DNA of 64,000 bases from Streptomyces sp. NBC_01498 (lineage in GTDB: Bacteria; Actinomycetota; Actinomycetes; Streptomycetales; Streptomycetaceae), in NCBI RefSeq assembly GCF_036327775.1, contig NZ_CP109598.1:2170001-2234000 (forward strand), given 5' to 3'. The stretch's first letter is position 1. Every line of letters starts with the position of its first letter. Positions 1-9,048 of the stretch are shown in pieces. The translations under genes and the position numbers were made by a program. The notes beneath the pieces are model-generated. The model had not been told where the DNA came from and did no database searches. It saw nothing but the letters and a program-made list of their open reading frames with translations.

Positions 1-515
<515 letters not shown>

Positions 516-908
516 GACGGGGGCACGGGGCCGCACGGCGCGCGCGGGGGGCATCGGCGGCGAAGGCCGGGGCCGACCGGCTCGGAAGCGCGGGCGGGTG
601 ACGACGGGCTCGGGGCAGGGGCCGGTGACGACCCGCTCGGGCCGAGGGCCGCGCCGGCCGGCTCGGAGCGGAGCCCCACCGGCGATCGACCACGAAGGGC
701 GGGACGGCCGATATCGGCCAACCTTCGGCCCGGTGTGTGAACGCCCCGTGGAACGGGGCATGTTCAGCCCCTGGCGCACCGTCACCTCCCTGGTTCCCGT
801 ACGCCGTCGCCGTGTCGTTCGTGCGGGCGAGGGGGGTGACGCGTGACGAGACGGTCCCTTAGATTTCCTGCGAGTTTCAGCAGGTGACCACTGAGGGGAC
901 GACTCGCC
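516..908. other. Intergenic region between dasR and cstA with palindromes
   Basis: I see no convincing gene here; the open frames present lack Streptomyces codon structure. It contains a perfect 14-bp palindrome GGCCGATATCGGCC at 706-719. A small hairpin follows (GCCCCGT at 743-749, ACGGGGC at 753-759). Both could be operator elements for cstA or part of the dasR terminator region. A purine-rich GAGGGGAC lies about 10 bases before the cstA ATG and is the likely ribosome binding site. Confidence 0.4.
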
Positions 909-3107
909 ATGCAAGAGCCGGCACCAGCACGTGCCACACAGGACTCGTCCGGGCGTCTCACGCCGAAATCGATCGCGATCTGGGCGCTCGTCGCCCTGGT
1001 GGGCGCGGTCGGCTGGGGTGTTCTCGCCCTGTCGCGCGGTGAGGACATCTCCGCCGCGTGGATGCTGGCGGCGGCACTCGGGTCGTACGCGATCGCCTAC
1101 CGCTTCTACTCCAGATTCATCGCGAACCGGGTGCTGAAGGTCGACCGGACGCGGGCCACACCCGCCGAACGGCTCGACAACGGCGTGGACTTCCACCCAA
1201 CCGACCGGCGCGTGCTCTTCGGGCACCACTTCGCCGCCGTCGCGGGCGCGGGACCGCTCGTCGGTCCGGTGCTGGCCGCGCAGATGGGCTATCTGCCGGG
1301 CACCATCTGGATCGTCGCGGGCGTGATCTTCGCGGGCGCGGTCCAGGACATGGTCACGCTGTTCTTCTCCACGCGCCGCGACGGCCGTTCGCTCGGCCAG
1401 ATCGCGCGCGACGAGATAGGGCCGTTCGGTGGCGCCGCCGCGCTGATCGCGGTCTTCCTCATCATGATCATCCTGCTCGCGGTGCTGGCCCTGGTCATCG
1501 TCAACGCGCTCGCCGACTCGCCGTGGGGTGTCTTCTCCATCGCGATGACCATCCCGATCGCACTCTTCATGGGCGTGTATCTGCGGGTGCTGCGGCCGGG
1601 CCGCGTCAGTGAGGTCTCACTGATCGGTGTGGCGCTGCTGCTGCTCGCGATCGTGGCGGGCGGCTGGGTCGCGGAGTCCTCGCTCGCCGGCACGTTCACG
1701 CTGGAGGCCGGCACGCTGGTCATCTGGATGGTGGTCTACGGCTTCCTCGCCTCCGTCCTGCCGGTCTGGATGCTGCTGGCGCCGCGCGACTACCTGTCGA
1801 CGTTCATGAAGGTCGGCACGATCGCGCTGCTGGCGATCGGTGTGGTCGTCGCGCTGCCGACGATGAAGATGGACGCGATCACCGACTTCGCGAGCCGGGG
1901 CGACGGTCCGGTGTTCGCCGGTTCGATGTTCCCGTTCGTCTTCATCACCATCGCGTGCGGGGCGCTGTCCGGTTTCCACTCGCTCATCGCCTCGGGCACC
2001 ACGCCGAAGATGGTGCAGAAGGAGACCCAGATCCGGATGATCGGGTACGGGGCGATGCTCACCGAGTCGTTCGTCGCCATCATGGCGATGATCACGGCGT
2101 GCGTCATCGACCCGGGGCTGTACTTCGCGGTCAACTCCCCCGCCGGAGTCATCGGCGGCACGGTCGAGTCCGCCTCCCAGGCCGTCGCGAATCTCGGCTT
2201 CACGATCTCGCCGGACCAGCTCGCCCGGGCGGCCAAGGACGTCGAGGAGTCGAGCCTGCTCTCCCGTACGGGCGGCGCGCCGACCTTCGCGCTCGGGATG
2301 TCGGACATCTTCTCGTCGGTGATCGGCGGCGCGGGGATGAAGGCGTTCTGGTACCACTTCGCGATCATGTTCGAGGCGCTGTTCATCCTGACGACGGTGG
2401 ACGCGGGCACGCGGGTGGGGCGCTTCATGCTCCAGGACATGCTCGGCAACGTGTACAAGCCGATGCGCCAGGTCAGCTGGAAGCCCGGCGTCTGGTTCGC
2501 CAGCGCCGTGGTGGTCGGCGCGTGGGGCTACTTCCTCTGGGTCGGGGTGCACGACCCGCTGGGCGGCATCAACCAGCTCTTCCCGCTGTTCGGCATCGCG
2601 AACCAGCTGCTGGCGGCGGTGGCGCTGGCCGTCTGTACGACGCTGCTGGTGAAGTCGGGACGGCTGAAATGGGCCTGGGTGACGGCGGTCCCGCTCGCCT
2701 GGGACGCGGCGGTCACGCTCACCGCGAGCTGGCAGAAAATCTTCTCCGACGATCCGAAGGTCGGCTTCTTCACCCAGCGCGACGTGTACCTGACGGGCAT
2801 CGAGAACGGCGAGGTGATCCCGCCCGCCAAGACGATGGACGACATGCACACGGTCGTCACCAACTCCACGGTGGACGGCGTCCTCTGCGCGCTCTTCGCG
2901 ATCCTGATCATCGTCGTGATCGCGGACGCGGGCCGGGTCTGCTACCGGGCGATCCGCCACCCCGAGAGCGTGAAGCTCTCGGAGACGCCGTACGTGAAGT
3001 CCGAACTGGTCGCGCCGGCGGGCATGTTCGCGACCCCGGAGGAGAAGGCGGAACTGGCGGCGGCGGAGGCCCGCACGAAGGCACCCAGCGGGGCGGGCGC
3101 GTCATGA
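909..3107 (+). CDS. cstA: Carbon starvation protein CstA, membrane transporter
   Basis: This 732-residue polytopic membrane protein has about sixteen or more hydrophobic segments. The CstA family motif region is clear near the N-terminus (HPTDRRVLFGHHFAAVAGAG, then GPVLAAQMGYLPG), followed by the long hydrophobic core. CstA and BtsT of enteric bacteria take up pyruvate and are implicated in peptide utilisation during starvation. The substrate here is inferred from family only. The stop overlaps the start of the small gene at 3104 by four bases (ATGA), the same cstA-plus-small-partner arrangement seen in E. coli. The last 60 residues form a charged cytoplasmic tail. Confidence 0.93.
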   Translation: MQEPAPARATQDSSGRLTPKSIAIWALVALVGAVGWGVLALSRGEDISAAWMLAAALGSYAIAYRFYSRFIANRVLKVDRTRATPAERLDNGVDFHPTDRRVLFGHHFAAVAGAGPLVGPVLAAQMGYLPGTIWIVAGVIFAGAVQDMVTLFFSTRRDGRSLGQIARDEIGPFGGAAALIAVFLIMIILLAVLALVIVNALADSPWGVFSIAMTIPIALFMGVYLRVLRPGRVSEVSLIGVALLLLAIVAGGWVAESSLAGTFTLEAGTLVIWMVVYGFLASVLPVWMLLAPRDYLSTFMKVGTIALLAIGVVVALPTMKMDAITDFASRGDGPVFAGSMFPFVFITIACGALSGFHSLIASGTTPKMVQKETQIRMIGYGAMLTESFVAIMAMITACVIDPGLYFAVNSPAGVIGGTVESASQAVANLGFTISPDQLARAAKDVEESSLLSRTGGAPTFALGMSDIFSSVIGGAGMKAFWYHFAIMFEALFILTTVDAGTRVGRFMLQDMLGNVYKPMRQVSWKPGVWFASAVVVGAWGYFLWVGVHDPLGGINQLFPLFGIANQLLAAVALAVCTTLLVKSGRLKWAWVTAVPLAWDAAVTLTASWQKIFSDDPKVGFFTQRDVYLTGIENGEVIPPAKTMDDMHTVVTNSTVDGVLCALFAILIIVVIADAGRVCYRAIRHPESVKLSETPYVKSELVAPAGMFATPEEKAELAAAEARTKAPSGAGAS

Positions 3108-3310
3108 CGCCGGCGGCGAAGGTACGCCACGCGGTGGGCCGGGTCCGCTGGTACGTACGGGAGCTGACGGGCGAGTCCGCGTACGACCACTACGTGGCGC
3201 ACACCCGCGCCTGTGACCCCACGGCGGAGCCGATGACCCGGCGCGCCTTCGAACGGAGCCGCACGGACGCCCGGGAGGCGGACCCGAGGGAAGGGTTCCG
3301 CTGCTGCTGA
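3104..3310 (+). CDS. YbdD/YjiX-type small protein, CstA partner
   Basis: The gene encodes 68 residues. It starts at the ATG inside the ATGA overlap with cstA, so translation is very likely coupled. The sequence shows the family pattern: a basic N-terminus, then WYVRELTGESAYDHYVAH, and later PMTRRAFERSRTDAR. In enteric bacteria the homologue is encoded directly after cstA or btsT and is needed for full transporter activity. No membrane segment is visible, so it probably acts at the cytoplasmic face. Confidence 0.88.
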   Translation: MTPAAKVRHAVGRVRWYVRELTGESAYDHYVAHTRACDPTAEPMTRRAFERSRTDAREADPREGFRCC

Positions 3311-3323
3311 GCGAGCCGGTGAG

Positions 3324-3359
3324 GGGCCGCCGTCTCCCGACGAGGGGACGGCGGCCCTT
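3324..3359 (+). terminator. Intrinsic-type terminator of the cstA operon
   Basis: GGGCCGCCGTC pairs with GACGGCGGCCC, with an inner CCC/GGG extension. The stem ends in CTTC. It lies 14 bases after the stop of the small gene. Confidence 0.75.
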
Positions 3360-3460
3360 CGCCGTTGATCGCCGCGCACCATGCAGCCGTGCAAGGTGCT
3401 TCCGACGACAGCGGCGACCTCCGACAACGCCCCTCTCGTCCCGTGTCGCACACTGCTGTC

Positions 3461-3997
3461 ATGAAACAGGTGATACAGCCGGAGACCGGCTTTCTGATAC
3501 GGGCGGCCGAGGCCGCCGAGCATGGCCTTCTCGGGGAGATCACCGCGCGGGCCTATCTGGACGACGGGCTGCTGGACTTCGGGGAGGACGACCCGTATCT
3601 GGCGAGCCTGCGGGACGTCGCCGCGCGCGCCGCCGGGGCCGAGGTGCTCGTGGCCGCCGGGGCGGACGGGGAAGTGCTCGGCGGGGTGACGTACGCCGCC
3701 GGCGGGACCGCGTGGGCCAATGTGGCCGGGGCGGGCGAGGCCGAGTTCCGCATGCTGGCCGTGGCGTCCGCCGCCCGGGGCCGGGGTGTCGGCAAGGCGC
3801 TGGTGCTGGCCTGTGTGGAGCGCGCGCGGGCCACCGAGGGGTGTGTACGGGTGCGGCTGTCGACCCACGAGAAGATGCGGGCCGCCCACCGGATCTACGA
3901 GCGGCTGGGCTTCGTACGGACCCCGGAACGGGACTGGGCACCGTACGAGGAGCTCGCGCCGCTGCTCACCTACCGCCTGGAAATCCAAGGCCCGTAG
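3461..3997 (+). CDS. GNAT-family N-acetyltransferase
   Basis: This is a 178-residue single-domain GNAT enzyme. The acetyl-CoA pyrophosphate-binding motif is visible as MLAVASAARGRGVGKALV (Q/RxxGxG/A type) around residues 93-110. The typical C-terminal motif follows (HRIYERLGFVRTPERDW). The ATG at 3461 is chosen because the domain begins directly after it; a longer open frame upstream lacks coding character. There is no clear Shine-Dalgarno, and a weak -10-like CACACT lies six bases before the ATG, so the mRNA may be leaderless. The substrate is unknown. Confidence 0.85.
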   Translation: MKQVIQPETGFLIRAAEAAEHGLLGEITARAYLDDGLLDFGEDDPYLASLRDVAARAAGAEVLVAAGADGEVLGGVTYAAGGTAWANVAGAGEAEFRMLAVASAARGRGVGKALVLACVERARATEGCVRVRLSTHEKMRAAHRIYERLGFVRTPERDWAPYEELAPLLTYRLEIQGP

Positions 3998-4061
3998 GGG
4001 CTCTTTCCGGGCAAGGCGAAACACCTCTGACACAACATGTGGGGGGTGCCGCTCCCCACGG

Positions 4062-4200
4062 GCCCCACATGTATGCTCAAGTCTGCTGTCGCCGCAGGAG
4101 AATCCGGTGCAAATCCGGAACTGTCCCGCAACGGTGTGCTGTGGTGCGCTTTGCCGCGCCCGCGAGTCCGAGCACCTGCCGACGGCGCATCCGGTTCGAC
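4062..4200 (+). promoter_or_regulatory. Cobalamin (adenosylcobalamin) riboswitch upstream of nrdAB
   Basis: The aptamer core is recognisable. CCGGTGCAAATCCGGAACTG at 4104-4123 is followed by TCCCGCAACGGTG, and the downstream element GAGTCCGAGCACCTGCC lies near 4164-4180. These match the conserved B12 riboswitch blocks (GGTGCAAATCC, CCCGCAAC, and AGTC...ACCTGCC). About 150 GC-rich bases separate it from the nrdA GTG and must contain the expression platform; I could not pick a single terminator with confidence. In S. coelicolor the class Ia nrdABS operon is repressed by coenzyme B12 through such a riboswitch, which fits this position. Confidence 0.92.
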
Positions 4201-4345
4201 CGAGCCGGGTGCCGAGACGTCCGGGCCTCGAGGTTGGGCCGGTGACGCCGCGCCGCGCGCTGCCCGCATCCGGGACGGCGTACGCGGGCGCGCGCCGCCG
4301 TGCCCCTTCTCTCCTGACCCAGAGCCGAGCGAGGGAGAGCACCAC

Positions 4346-6820
4346 GTGACCATCGCGCCAGCCGATCCGGCTTCAGCGATCGCCGACCGGGGACAGGAAG
4401 AGCGGGGACAGGAAGAGCGGGTCCAGGCAGAGCGGGAACGGGACCAGCCGGGACGGGGCACCGCCGCTGCGTCCGGCGGGGCGGCCCACGAGACCGCCGA
4501 CGCGCCCGGCACGGGCCTGCTGCGGACCCTCACCGGCCTCACCGCCGACCTGCCCGACACCGACCCCGGCAAGGTCGCCGCCGCCGCTCTCCGGGGTCGT
4601 AACGCCGCCTCCGACGAGGCCGAGCTGCGGCAGCTCGCCACCGAGGCCGCCGCCGGGCTGATCTCCGAGGACCCCGCTTACTCCCGCCTCGCCGCCCGTC
4701 TCCTCACCCGCACCATCGCGGACGAGGCCGCCGGCCAGGGCGCCGTGTCGTTCTCGTCCTCGATCGCCGTGGGCCACGCGGAGGGCCTGATCGCCGACCG
4801 TACGGCCGCGTTCGTCACACGCCACGCCGCCCGCCTCGACGCGCTGATCGACCCCGCCGCCGACGACCGCTTCGGCTACTTCGGCCTGCGCACGCTGTTC
4901 AGCCGCTATCTGCTGCGGCACCCGATCACCCGCGATGTCATCGAGACGCCGCAGTACTTCATGCTGCGTGTCGCCTCCGGGCTGGCCAAGGACGACTCCC
5001 CGGCCGCCGTGGACGAGGTCGCCGCGCTGTACGGCCTGATGAGCCGGCTCGACTACCTCCCCTCCTCCCCCACCCTCTTCAACTCCGGCACCCGCCATCC
5101 CCAGATGTCGTCCTGCTATCTGCTGGACTCCCCGCTGGACGAGCTGGACTCGATCTACGACCGCTACCACCAGGTGGCCCGCCTCTCGAAGCACGCGGGC
5201 GGCATCGGCCTCTCGTACTCCCGTATCCGCGCGCGTGGTTCGCTGATCCGGGGCACCAACGGGCACTCCAACGGCATCGTGCCGTTCCTGCGCACGCTGG
5301 ACTCCTCGGTCGCCGCCGTCAACCAGGGCGGCCGGCGCAAGGGGGCGGCCTGCGTCTATCTGGAGACGTGGCACGCGGACATCGAGGAGTTCCTGGAGCT
5401 GCGCGACAACACCGGGGAGGAGGCGCGCCGTACGCACAATCTGAACCTCGCGCACTGGATCCCCGACGAGTTCATGCGCCGGGTCGACACGGACGGCGAC
5501 TGGTCGCTCTTCTCCCCCTCGGACGTGCCCGAACTGGTCGACCTGTGGGGCGACGACTTCGACGCCGCCTACCGCGCCGCCGAGGCCGCGGGCAAGGCCC
5601 GCCGGACCATCGCCGCGCGCGAGCTGTACGGCCGGATGATGCGCACCCTCGCCCAGACCGGCAACGGCTGGATGACCTTCAAGGACGCGTCGAACCGTAC
5701 GGCGAACCAGACCGCCGAGCCCGGCACCGTCGTGCACTCCTCGAACCTCTGCACCGAGATCCTGGAGGTCACCGACGACGGTGAGACGGCCGTCTGCAAC
5801 CTCGGCTCGGTCAACGTCGGCGCGTTCGTCACGGAGAGCGGCGAACTGGACTGGGAGCGGCTGGACGACAGCGTCCGCACCGCCGTGACCTTCCTCGACC
5901 GGGTCGTGGACATCAACTTCTACCCGACCGAGCAGGCCGGCCGCTCGAACGCCAAGTGGCGCCCCGTGGGCCTCGGCGTGATGGGCCTCCAGGACGTCTT
6001 CTTCAAGAAGCGGCTGCCGTTCGACTCCGCCGAGGCCGCCGCGCTCTCCACCCGGATCGCCGAGCGGATCATGCTCGCCGCGTACGAGGCGTCCTGCGAC
6101 CTCGCCGAGCGCGAGGGCCCGCTGCCCGCCTGGGAGCGGACCCGCGCCGCACGCGGCGTGCTGCACCCGGACCACTACGACGTGACGCCGAACTGGCCGG
6201 AGCGGTGGGACGCGCTCAGGGCCCGCGTCGCGACGACCGGCATGCGCAACTCGCTGCTCCTCGCGATCGCGCCGACGGCCACCATCGCCTCGATCGCCGG
6301 GGTGTACGAGTGCATCGAGCCGCAGGTGTCCAACCTCTTCAAGCGCGAGACGCTGTCGGGTGAGTTCCTCCAGGTCAACGCCTACCTGGTGGCGGAGCTG
6401 AAGAAGCTCGGCGTCTGGGACGCGCAGTCCCGTGAGGCGCTGCGCGAGTCCAACGGCTCGGTGGCGGACTTCAGTTGGATCCCGGCCGACGTGCGGGAGC
6501 TGTACCGCACGGCGTGGGAGATCCCGCAGCGCGGCCTGATCGACATGGCGGCGGCGCGTACGCCGTTCCTGGACCAGAGCCAGTCGCTGAACCTGTTCCT
6601 GGAGACGCCGACCATCGGGAAGCTCAGCTCGATGTACGCGTACGCCTGGAAGAAGGGGCTGAAGACCACGTACTACCTGCGCTCGCGCCCCGCCACCCGG
6701 ATCGCCCGCGCGGCGAGGTCCCAGCCGGTGGCCGCCGCCGTGCCCGCGCAGCCGGCGCCGGACGCCGACGCGATCGCCTGCTCCCTGGAAAACCCCGAGT
6801 CCTGCGAGGCCTGCCAGTAA
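4346..6820 (+). CDS. nrdA: Class Ia ribonucleoside-diphosphate reductase, large (alpha) subunit
   Basis: The product (824 residues) reduces ribonucleotides to deoxyribonucleotides together with NrdB. Start: GTG preceded by GAGGGAGAG at 4331. Catalytic residues can be placed: Cys257 in SSCYLLD, the radical-site triad N467/C469/E471 in SSNLCTEI, and Cys484 in AVCNLGSVN. The C-terminal redox pair is in CEACQ. A Pro/Ala/Glu-rich N-terminal extension of about 60 residues includes a 15-bp tandem repeat (4391-4435). The stop overlaps the nrdB ATG (TAATG). A B12 riboswitch lies upstream, which implies a B12-dependent class II reductase elsewhere in the genome. Confidence 0.95.
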   Translation: MTIAPADPASAIADRGQEERGQEERVQAERERDQPGRGTAAASGGAAHETADAPGTGLLRTLTGLTADLPDTDPGKVAAAALRGRNAASDEAELRQLATEAAAGLISEDPAYSRLAARLLTRTIADEAAGQGAVSFSSSIAVGHAEGLIADRTAAFVTRHAARLDALIDPAADDRFGYFGLRTLFSRYLLRHPITRDVIETPQYFMLRVASGLAKDDSPAAVDEVAALYGLMSRLDYLPSSPTLFNSGTRHPQMSSCYLLDSPLDELDSIYDRYHQVARLSKHAGGIGLSYSRIRARGSLIRGTNGHSNGIVPFLRTLDSSVAAVNQGGRRKGAACVYLETWHADIEEFLELRDNTGEEARRTHNLNLAHWIPDEFMRRVDTDGDWSLFSPSDVPELVDLWGDDFDAAYRAAEAAGKARRTIAARELYGRMMRTLAQTGNGWMTFKDASNRTANQTAEPGTVVHSSNLCTEILEVTDDGETAVCNLGSVNVGAFVTESGELDWERLDDSVRTAVTFLDRVVDINFYPTEQAGRSNAKWRPVGLGVMGLQDVFFKKRLPFDSAEAAALSTRIAERIMLAAYEASCDLAEREGPLPAWERTRAARGVLHPDHYDVTPNWPERWDALRARVATTGMRNSLLLAIAPTATIASIAGVYECIEPQVSNLFKRETLSGEFLQVNAYLVAELKKLGVWDAQSREALRESNGSVADFSWIPADVRELYRTAWEIPQRGLIDMAAARTPFLDQSQSLNLFLETPTIGKLSSMYAYAWKKGLKTTYYLRSRPATRIARAARSQPVAAAVPAQPAPDADAIACSLENPESCEACQ
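4391..4435 (+). repeat. 15-bp in-frame tandem repeat in the nrdA 5' coding region
   Basis: GGACAGGAAGAGCGG occurs at 4391-4405 and 4406-4420. A diverged third copy, GTCCAGGCAGAGCGG, occupies 4421-4435. The encoded peptide is GQEER, GQEER, VQAER, in the charged N-terminal extension of NrdA and outside the catalytic fold. Confidence 0.85.
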
Positions 6821-7839
6821 TGCCGTCCCCTTCCGTGGAAAAGAACCTGCTCGACCCGGGCTTCGAGCTGACGCTGCGGCCCATGCGCTACCCGGACTTC
6901 TACGAGCGCTACCGGGACGCGATCAAGAACACCTGGACGGTCGAGGAGGTCGACCTCCACTCCGACGTCACGGACCTCGCGAAGCTCTCCCCGGGCGAGC
7001 AGCACATGATCGGCCGGCTGGTCGCGTTCTTCGCGACGGGCGACTCGATCGTCTCGAACAACCTGGTGCTGACGCTCTACAAGCACATCAACTCCCCGGA
7101 GGCGCGGCTCTATCTCTCCCGGCAGCTGTTCGAGGAGGCCGTGCACGTCCAGTTCTATCTGACGCTGCTGGACACCTATCTGCCCGATCCGGCGGACCGC
7201 GCGGCGGCGTTCGACGCGGTGGAGGAGATCCCGTCGATCCGGGAGAAGGCGCAGTTCTGCTTCCGGTGGATGGACTCGGTCGAGAAGATCGACCGCCTGG
7301 AGTCGAAGGCGGACCGGCGCCGGTTCCTGCTGAACCTCATCTGCTTCGCGGCGTGCATCGAGGGCCTCTTCTTCTACGGAGCGTTCGCGTACGTCTACTG
7401 GTTCCGCTCGCGCGGCCTGCTGCACGGGCTGGCCACCGGCACCAACTGGGTGTTCCGCGACGAGACGATGCACATGAACTTCGCCTTCGAGGTCGTGGAC
7501 ACCGTCCGTAAGGAGGAGCCCGACCTCTTCGACGACGCGCTCCAGCGGCAGGTCACGGACATGCTGAAGGAGGCCGTCGAGGCGGAGCTGCAATTCGGCC
7601 GCGACCTGTGCGGGGACGGGCTGCCCGGCATGAACACGGAGTCGATGCGCGAATACCTCCAGTGCGTGGCGGACCAGCGGCTCCAGCGGCTGGGCTTCGC
7701 GCCGGTGTACGGCTCGGAGAACCCGTTCTCGTTCATGGAGCTGCAAGGTGTCCAGGAGCTGACGAACTTCTTCGAGCGCCGCCCGTCGGCGTACCAGGTG
7801 GCGGTGGAGGGAACGGTCGGCTTCGACGACGACTTCTGA
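6820..7839 (+). CDS. nrdB: Class Ia ribonucleoside-diphosphate reductase, radical-carrying beta subunit
   Basis: This 339-residue ferritin-like diiron protein generates the tyrosyl radical used by NrdA. It starts at an ATG overlapping the nrdA stop (TAATG), so the two genes are translationally coupled. Visible ligands include E106 and H109 in EEAVHVQFY and the later ETMHMNF pair. Tyr113 in the same EAVHVQFY stretch is the radical tyrosine position (Y122 in E. coli numbering). The acidic C-terminal peptide FDDDF is the type of tail that docks into NrdA. In S. coelicolor an AraC-like gene nrdS follows; here the next gene is an acetyltransferase instead. Confidence 0.95.
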   Translation: MPSPSVEKNLLDPGFELTLRPMRYPDFYERYRDAIKNTWTVEEVDLHSDVTDLAKLSPGEQHMIGRLVAFFATGDSIVSNNLVLTLYKHINSPEARLYLSRQLFEEAVHVQFYLTLLDTYLPDPADRAAAFDAVEEIPSIREKAQFCFRWMDSVEKIDRLESKADRRRFLLNLICFAACIEGLFFYGAFAYVYWFRSRGLLHGLATGTNWVFRDETMHMNFAFEVVDTVRKEEPDLFDDALQRQVTDMLKEAVEAELQFGRDLCGDGLPGMNTESMREYLQCVADQRLQRLGFAPVYGSENPFSFMELQGVQELTNFFERRPSAYQVAVEGTVGFDDDF

Positions 7840-7907
7840 ATTCGACGACGACTTCCAAAGAGGACGGCTTACGTCGGCGTCCGCCGGCCCGGCGGAGTCG
7901 CGGAGTG

Positions 7908-7939
7908 CCGGGCCCCGTGGAACACGCCACGGGGCTCCG
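7908..7939 (+). terminator. Terminator after nrdAB
   Basis: GCCCCGTGG (7912-7920) pairs perfectly with CCACGGGGC (7927-7935) around a six-base loop, and the stem extends further through CCGG flanks. It lies between nrdB and the next gene and separates the two transcription units. Confidence 0.7.
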
Positions 7940-7952
7940 GCATGATGACCGC

Positions 7953-8510
7953 ATGTTCACCACCCCGCTCCCCCTGCCCCTCCCCGCCGGTGAGGGCCTT
8001 CAGCTGCGGGAGTGGACCGCCGCCGACGTGGCCGCCCTGTCGGCCCTCTTCGACGACCCCGAGATGGACCGCTGGACGCCGCTGCGCTCGCCGTTCGACC
8101 AGGCGGCGGCGCGCGCGTATCTGGCCCACGCCGTGGTACGCCGCGCGGAGGGCCGCTCGCTCCAGCTCGCCGTCACGACGGACGGGCGGGCGCCCCTGGG
8201 CGAGGTGATGGTGTCCGTGGCGGAGGAGGACGGCACGGAGGTCGAACTGGCCTACGGAATCGGCGCCCCGTACCGCCGCCGGGGCCTGGCCTCACGCGCC
8301 GTACGTCTGCTGCTCCCCCAGGCGTTCCACGCCACATCGGTCCGGCGCGCCGTACTGCGCATCGAACCGTCCAACGAGGCCAGCGCGGCGGTGGCGCGCA
8401 CGACGGGCTTCCGGCTCTCGGACGACCCCCTGCTGCTGCGCGAGAACAACGGCCGGACCGTCGAACTGGCCACCTGGGAGCTGCGCCGCGAGGCGTGGGC
8501 GGCGGGCTGA
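7953..8510 (+). CDS. GNAT-family acetyltransferase (RimJ/RimL-like)
   Basis: The 185-residue protein has the RimJ/RimL-type GNAT layout. An N-terminal strand LQLREWTAADVAALSALFDD is followed by ELAYGIGAPYRRRGLASRAV, the acetyl-CoA loop with RRRGLA. A late SNEASAAVARTTGF motif completes the pattern. The ATG at 7953 gives the correct domain start. It has no Shine-Dalgarno, but CATGAT lies at 7941-7946, six bases before the ATG, so the transcript is probably leaderless. This class typically acetylates protein N-termini or small amines; no specific substrate can be assigned. Confidence 0.85.
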   Translation: MFTTPLPLPLPAGEGLQLREWTAADVAALSALFDDPEMDRWTPLRSPFDQAAARAYLAHAVVRRAEGRSLQLAVTTDGRAPLGEVMVSVAEEDGTEVELAYGIGAPYRRRGLASRAVRLLLPQAFHATSVRRAVLRIEPSNEASAAVARTTGFRLSDDPLLLRENNGRTVELATWELRREAWAAG

Positions 8511-8635
8511 CTCGTCGCGCTCCTCATATGAGGAGCCGGTCCTTCGCCACCGCTGGGGGGGTGCCGGGGTGACGGCCGGTCAACCCGGCCGCCCGCCCAC
8601 GGTCTCGGCCGGCGGGGGCCGCCTAGGCTGGTCGC

Positions 8636-9037
8636 ATGGATCTTGTCGCGCGGACGCGCCTCGCCGGTGGGGTGGTCGCCCTCGGGGTCGTCGGCGCGGG
8701 GCTCGGGCTCCGGGTCGTCGCGGGCGGGGATGTCGCCAAGTACGGGGGCGTCGCGCTGTACACCGTGCTCGTGTACGTGCTCGTGGTGTGTGTCGCTCCC
8801 CGGGTACGGCCCGTCGTCGCGGGGACTGTGGCGTTCGCGTTCAGTTGTGGTGTCGAGCTGCTTCAGCTCACCGGGGTGACCGCCGGACCGGCCCAGGAGA
8901 GTGTGATCGTACGGCTGGTGCTCGGGTCCACCTTCAACGCGCCCGACCTGCTCTGGTACGCGGTCGGTGCCGCTGCCGCCGCCCTGGCGCACACGTCAAC
9001 AGGGGCCCCACGCGCGTCGCGTGAGGCCCCTGCCTGA
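8636..9037 (+). CDS. DUF2809-family small membrane protein
   Basis: The gene encodes 133 residues with about four hydrophobic segments. The signature stretch FAFSCGVELLQLTGV is followed by the late VLGSTFNAPDLLWYAVG, which I recognise as DUF2809. The function of this family is unknown. TAGGCT at 8624-8629, six bases before the ATG, is a -10 element placed for a leaderless transcript; there is no Shine-Dalgarno. The last codons overlap a terminator hairpin. Confidence 0.85.
   Translation: MDLVARTRLAGGVVALGVVGAGLGLRVVAGGDVAKYGGVALYTVLVYVLVVCVAPRVRPVVAGTVAFAFSCGVELLQLTGVTAGPAQESVIVRLVLGSTFNAPDLLWYAVGAAAAALAHTSTGAPRASREAPA
9000..9032. terminator. Convergent terminator between DUF2809 gene and M15 peptidase gene
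   Basis: A 13-base arm at 9000-9012 pairs with 9020-9032 with one C-A mismatch around a seven-base loop. It overlaps the last codons of the plus-strand gene and lies 17 bases beyond the end of the minus-strand gene. It can serve both directions. Confidence 0.65.
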
Positions 9038-9048
9038 GACGGGGTGCG

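Noticed and set aside
598..846. An 82-codon frame between dasR and cstA
   Set aside because: Arg/Gly/Pro-rich, lacks codon bias and ribosome site; the region is better explained as regulatory.
1617..2960. 447-codon minus-strand frame within cstA
   Set aside because: Shadow of cstA; highly charged artefact sequence without hydrophobic pattern or start signal.
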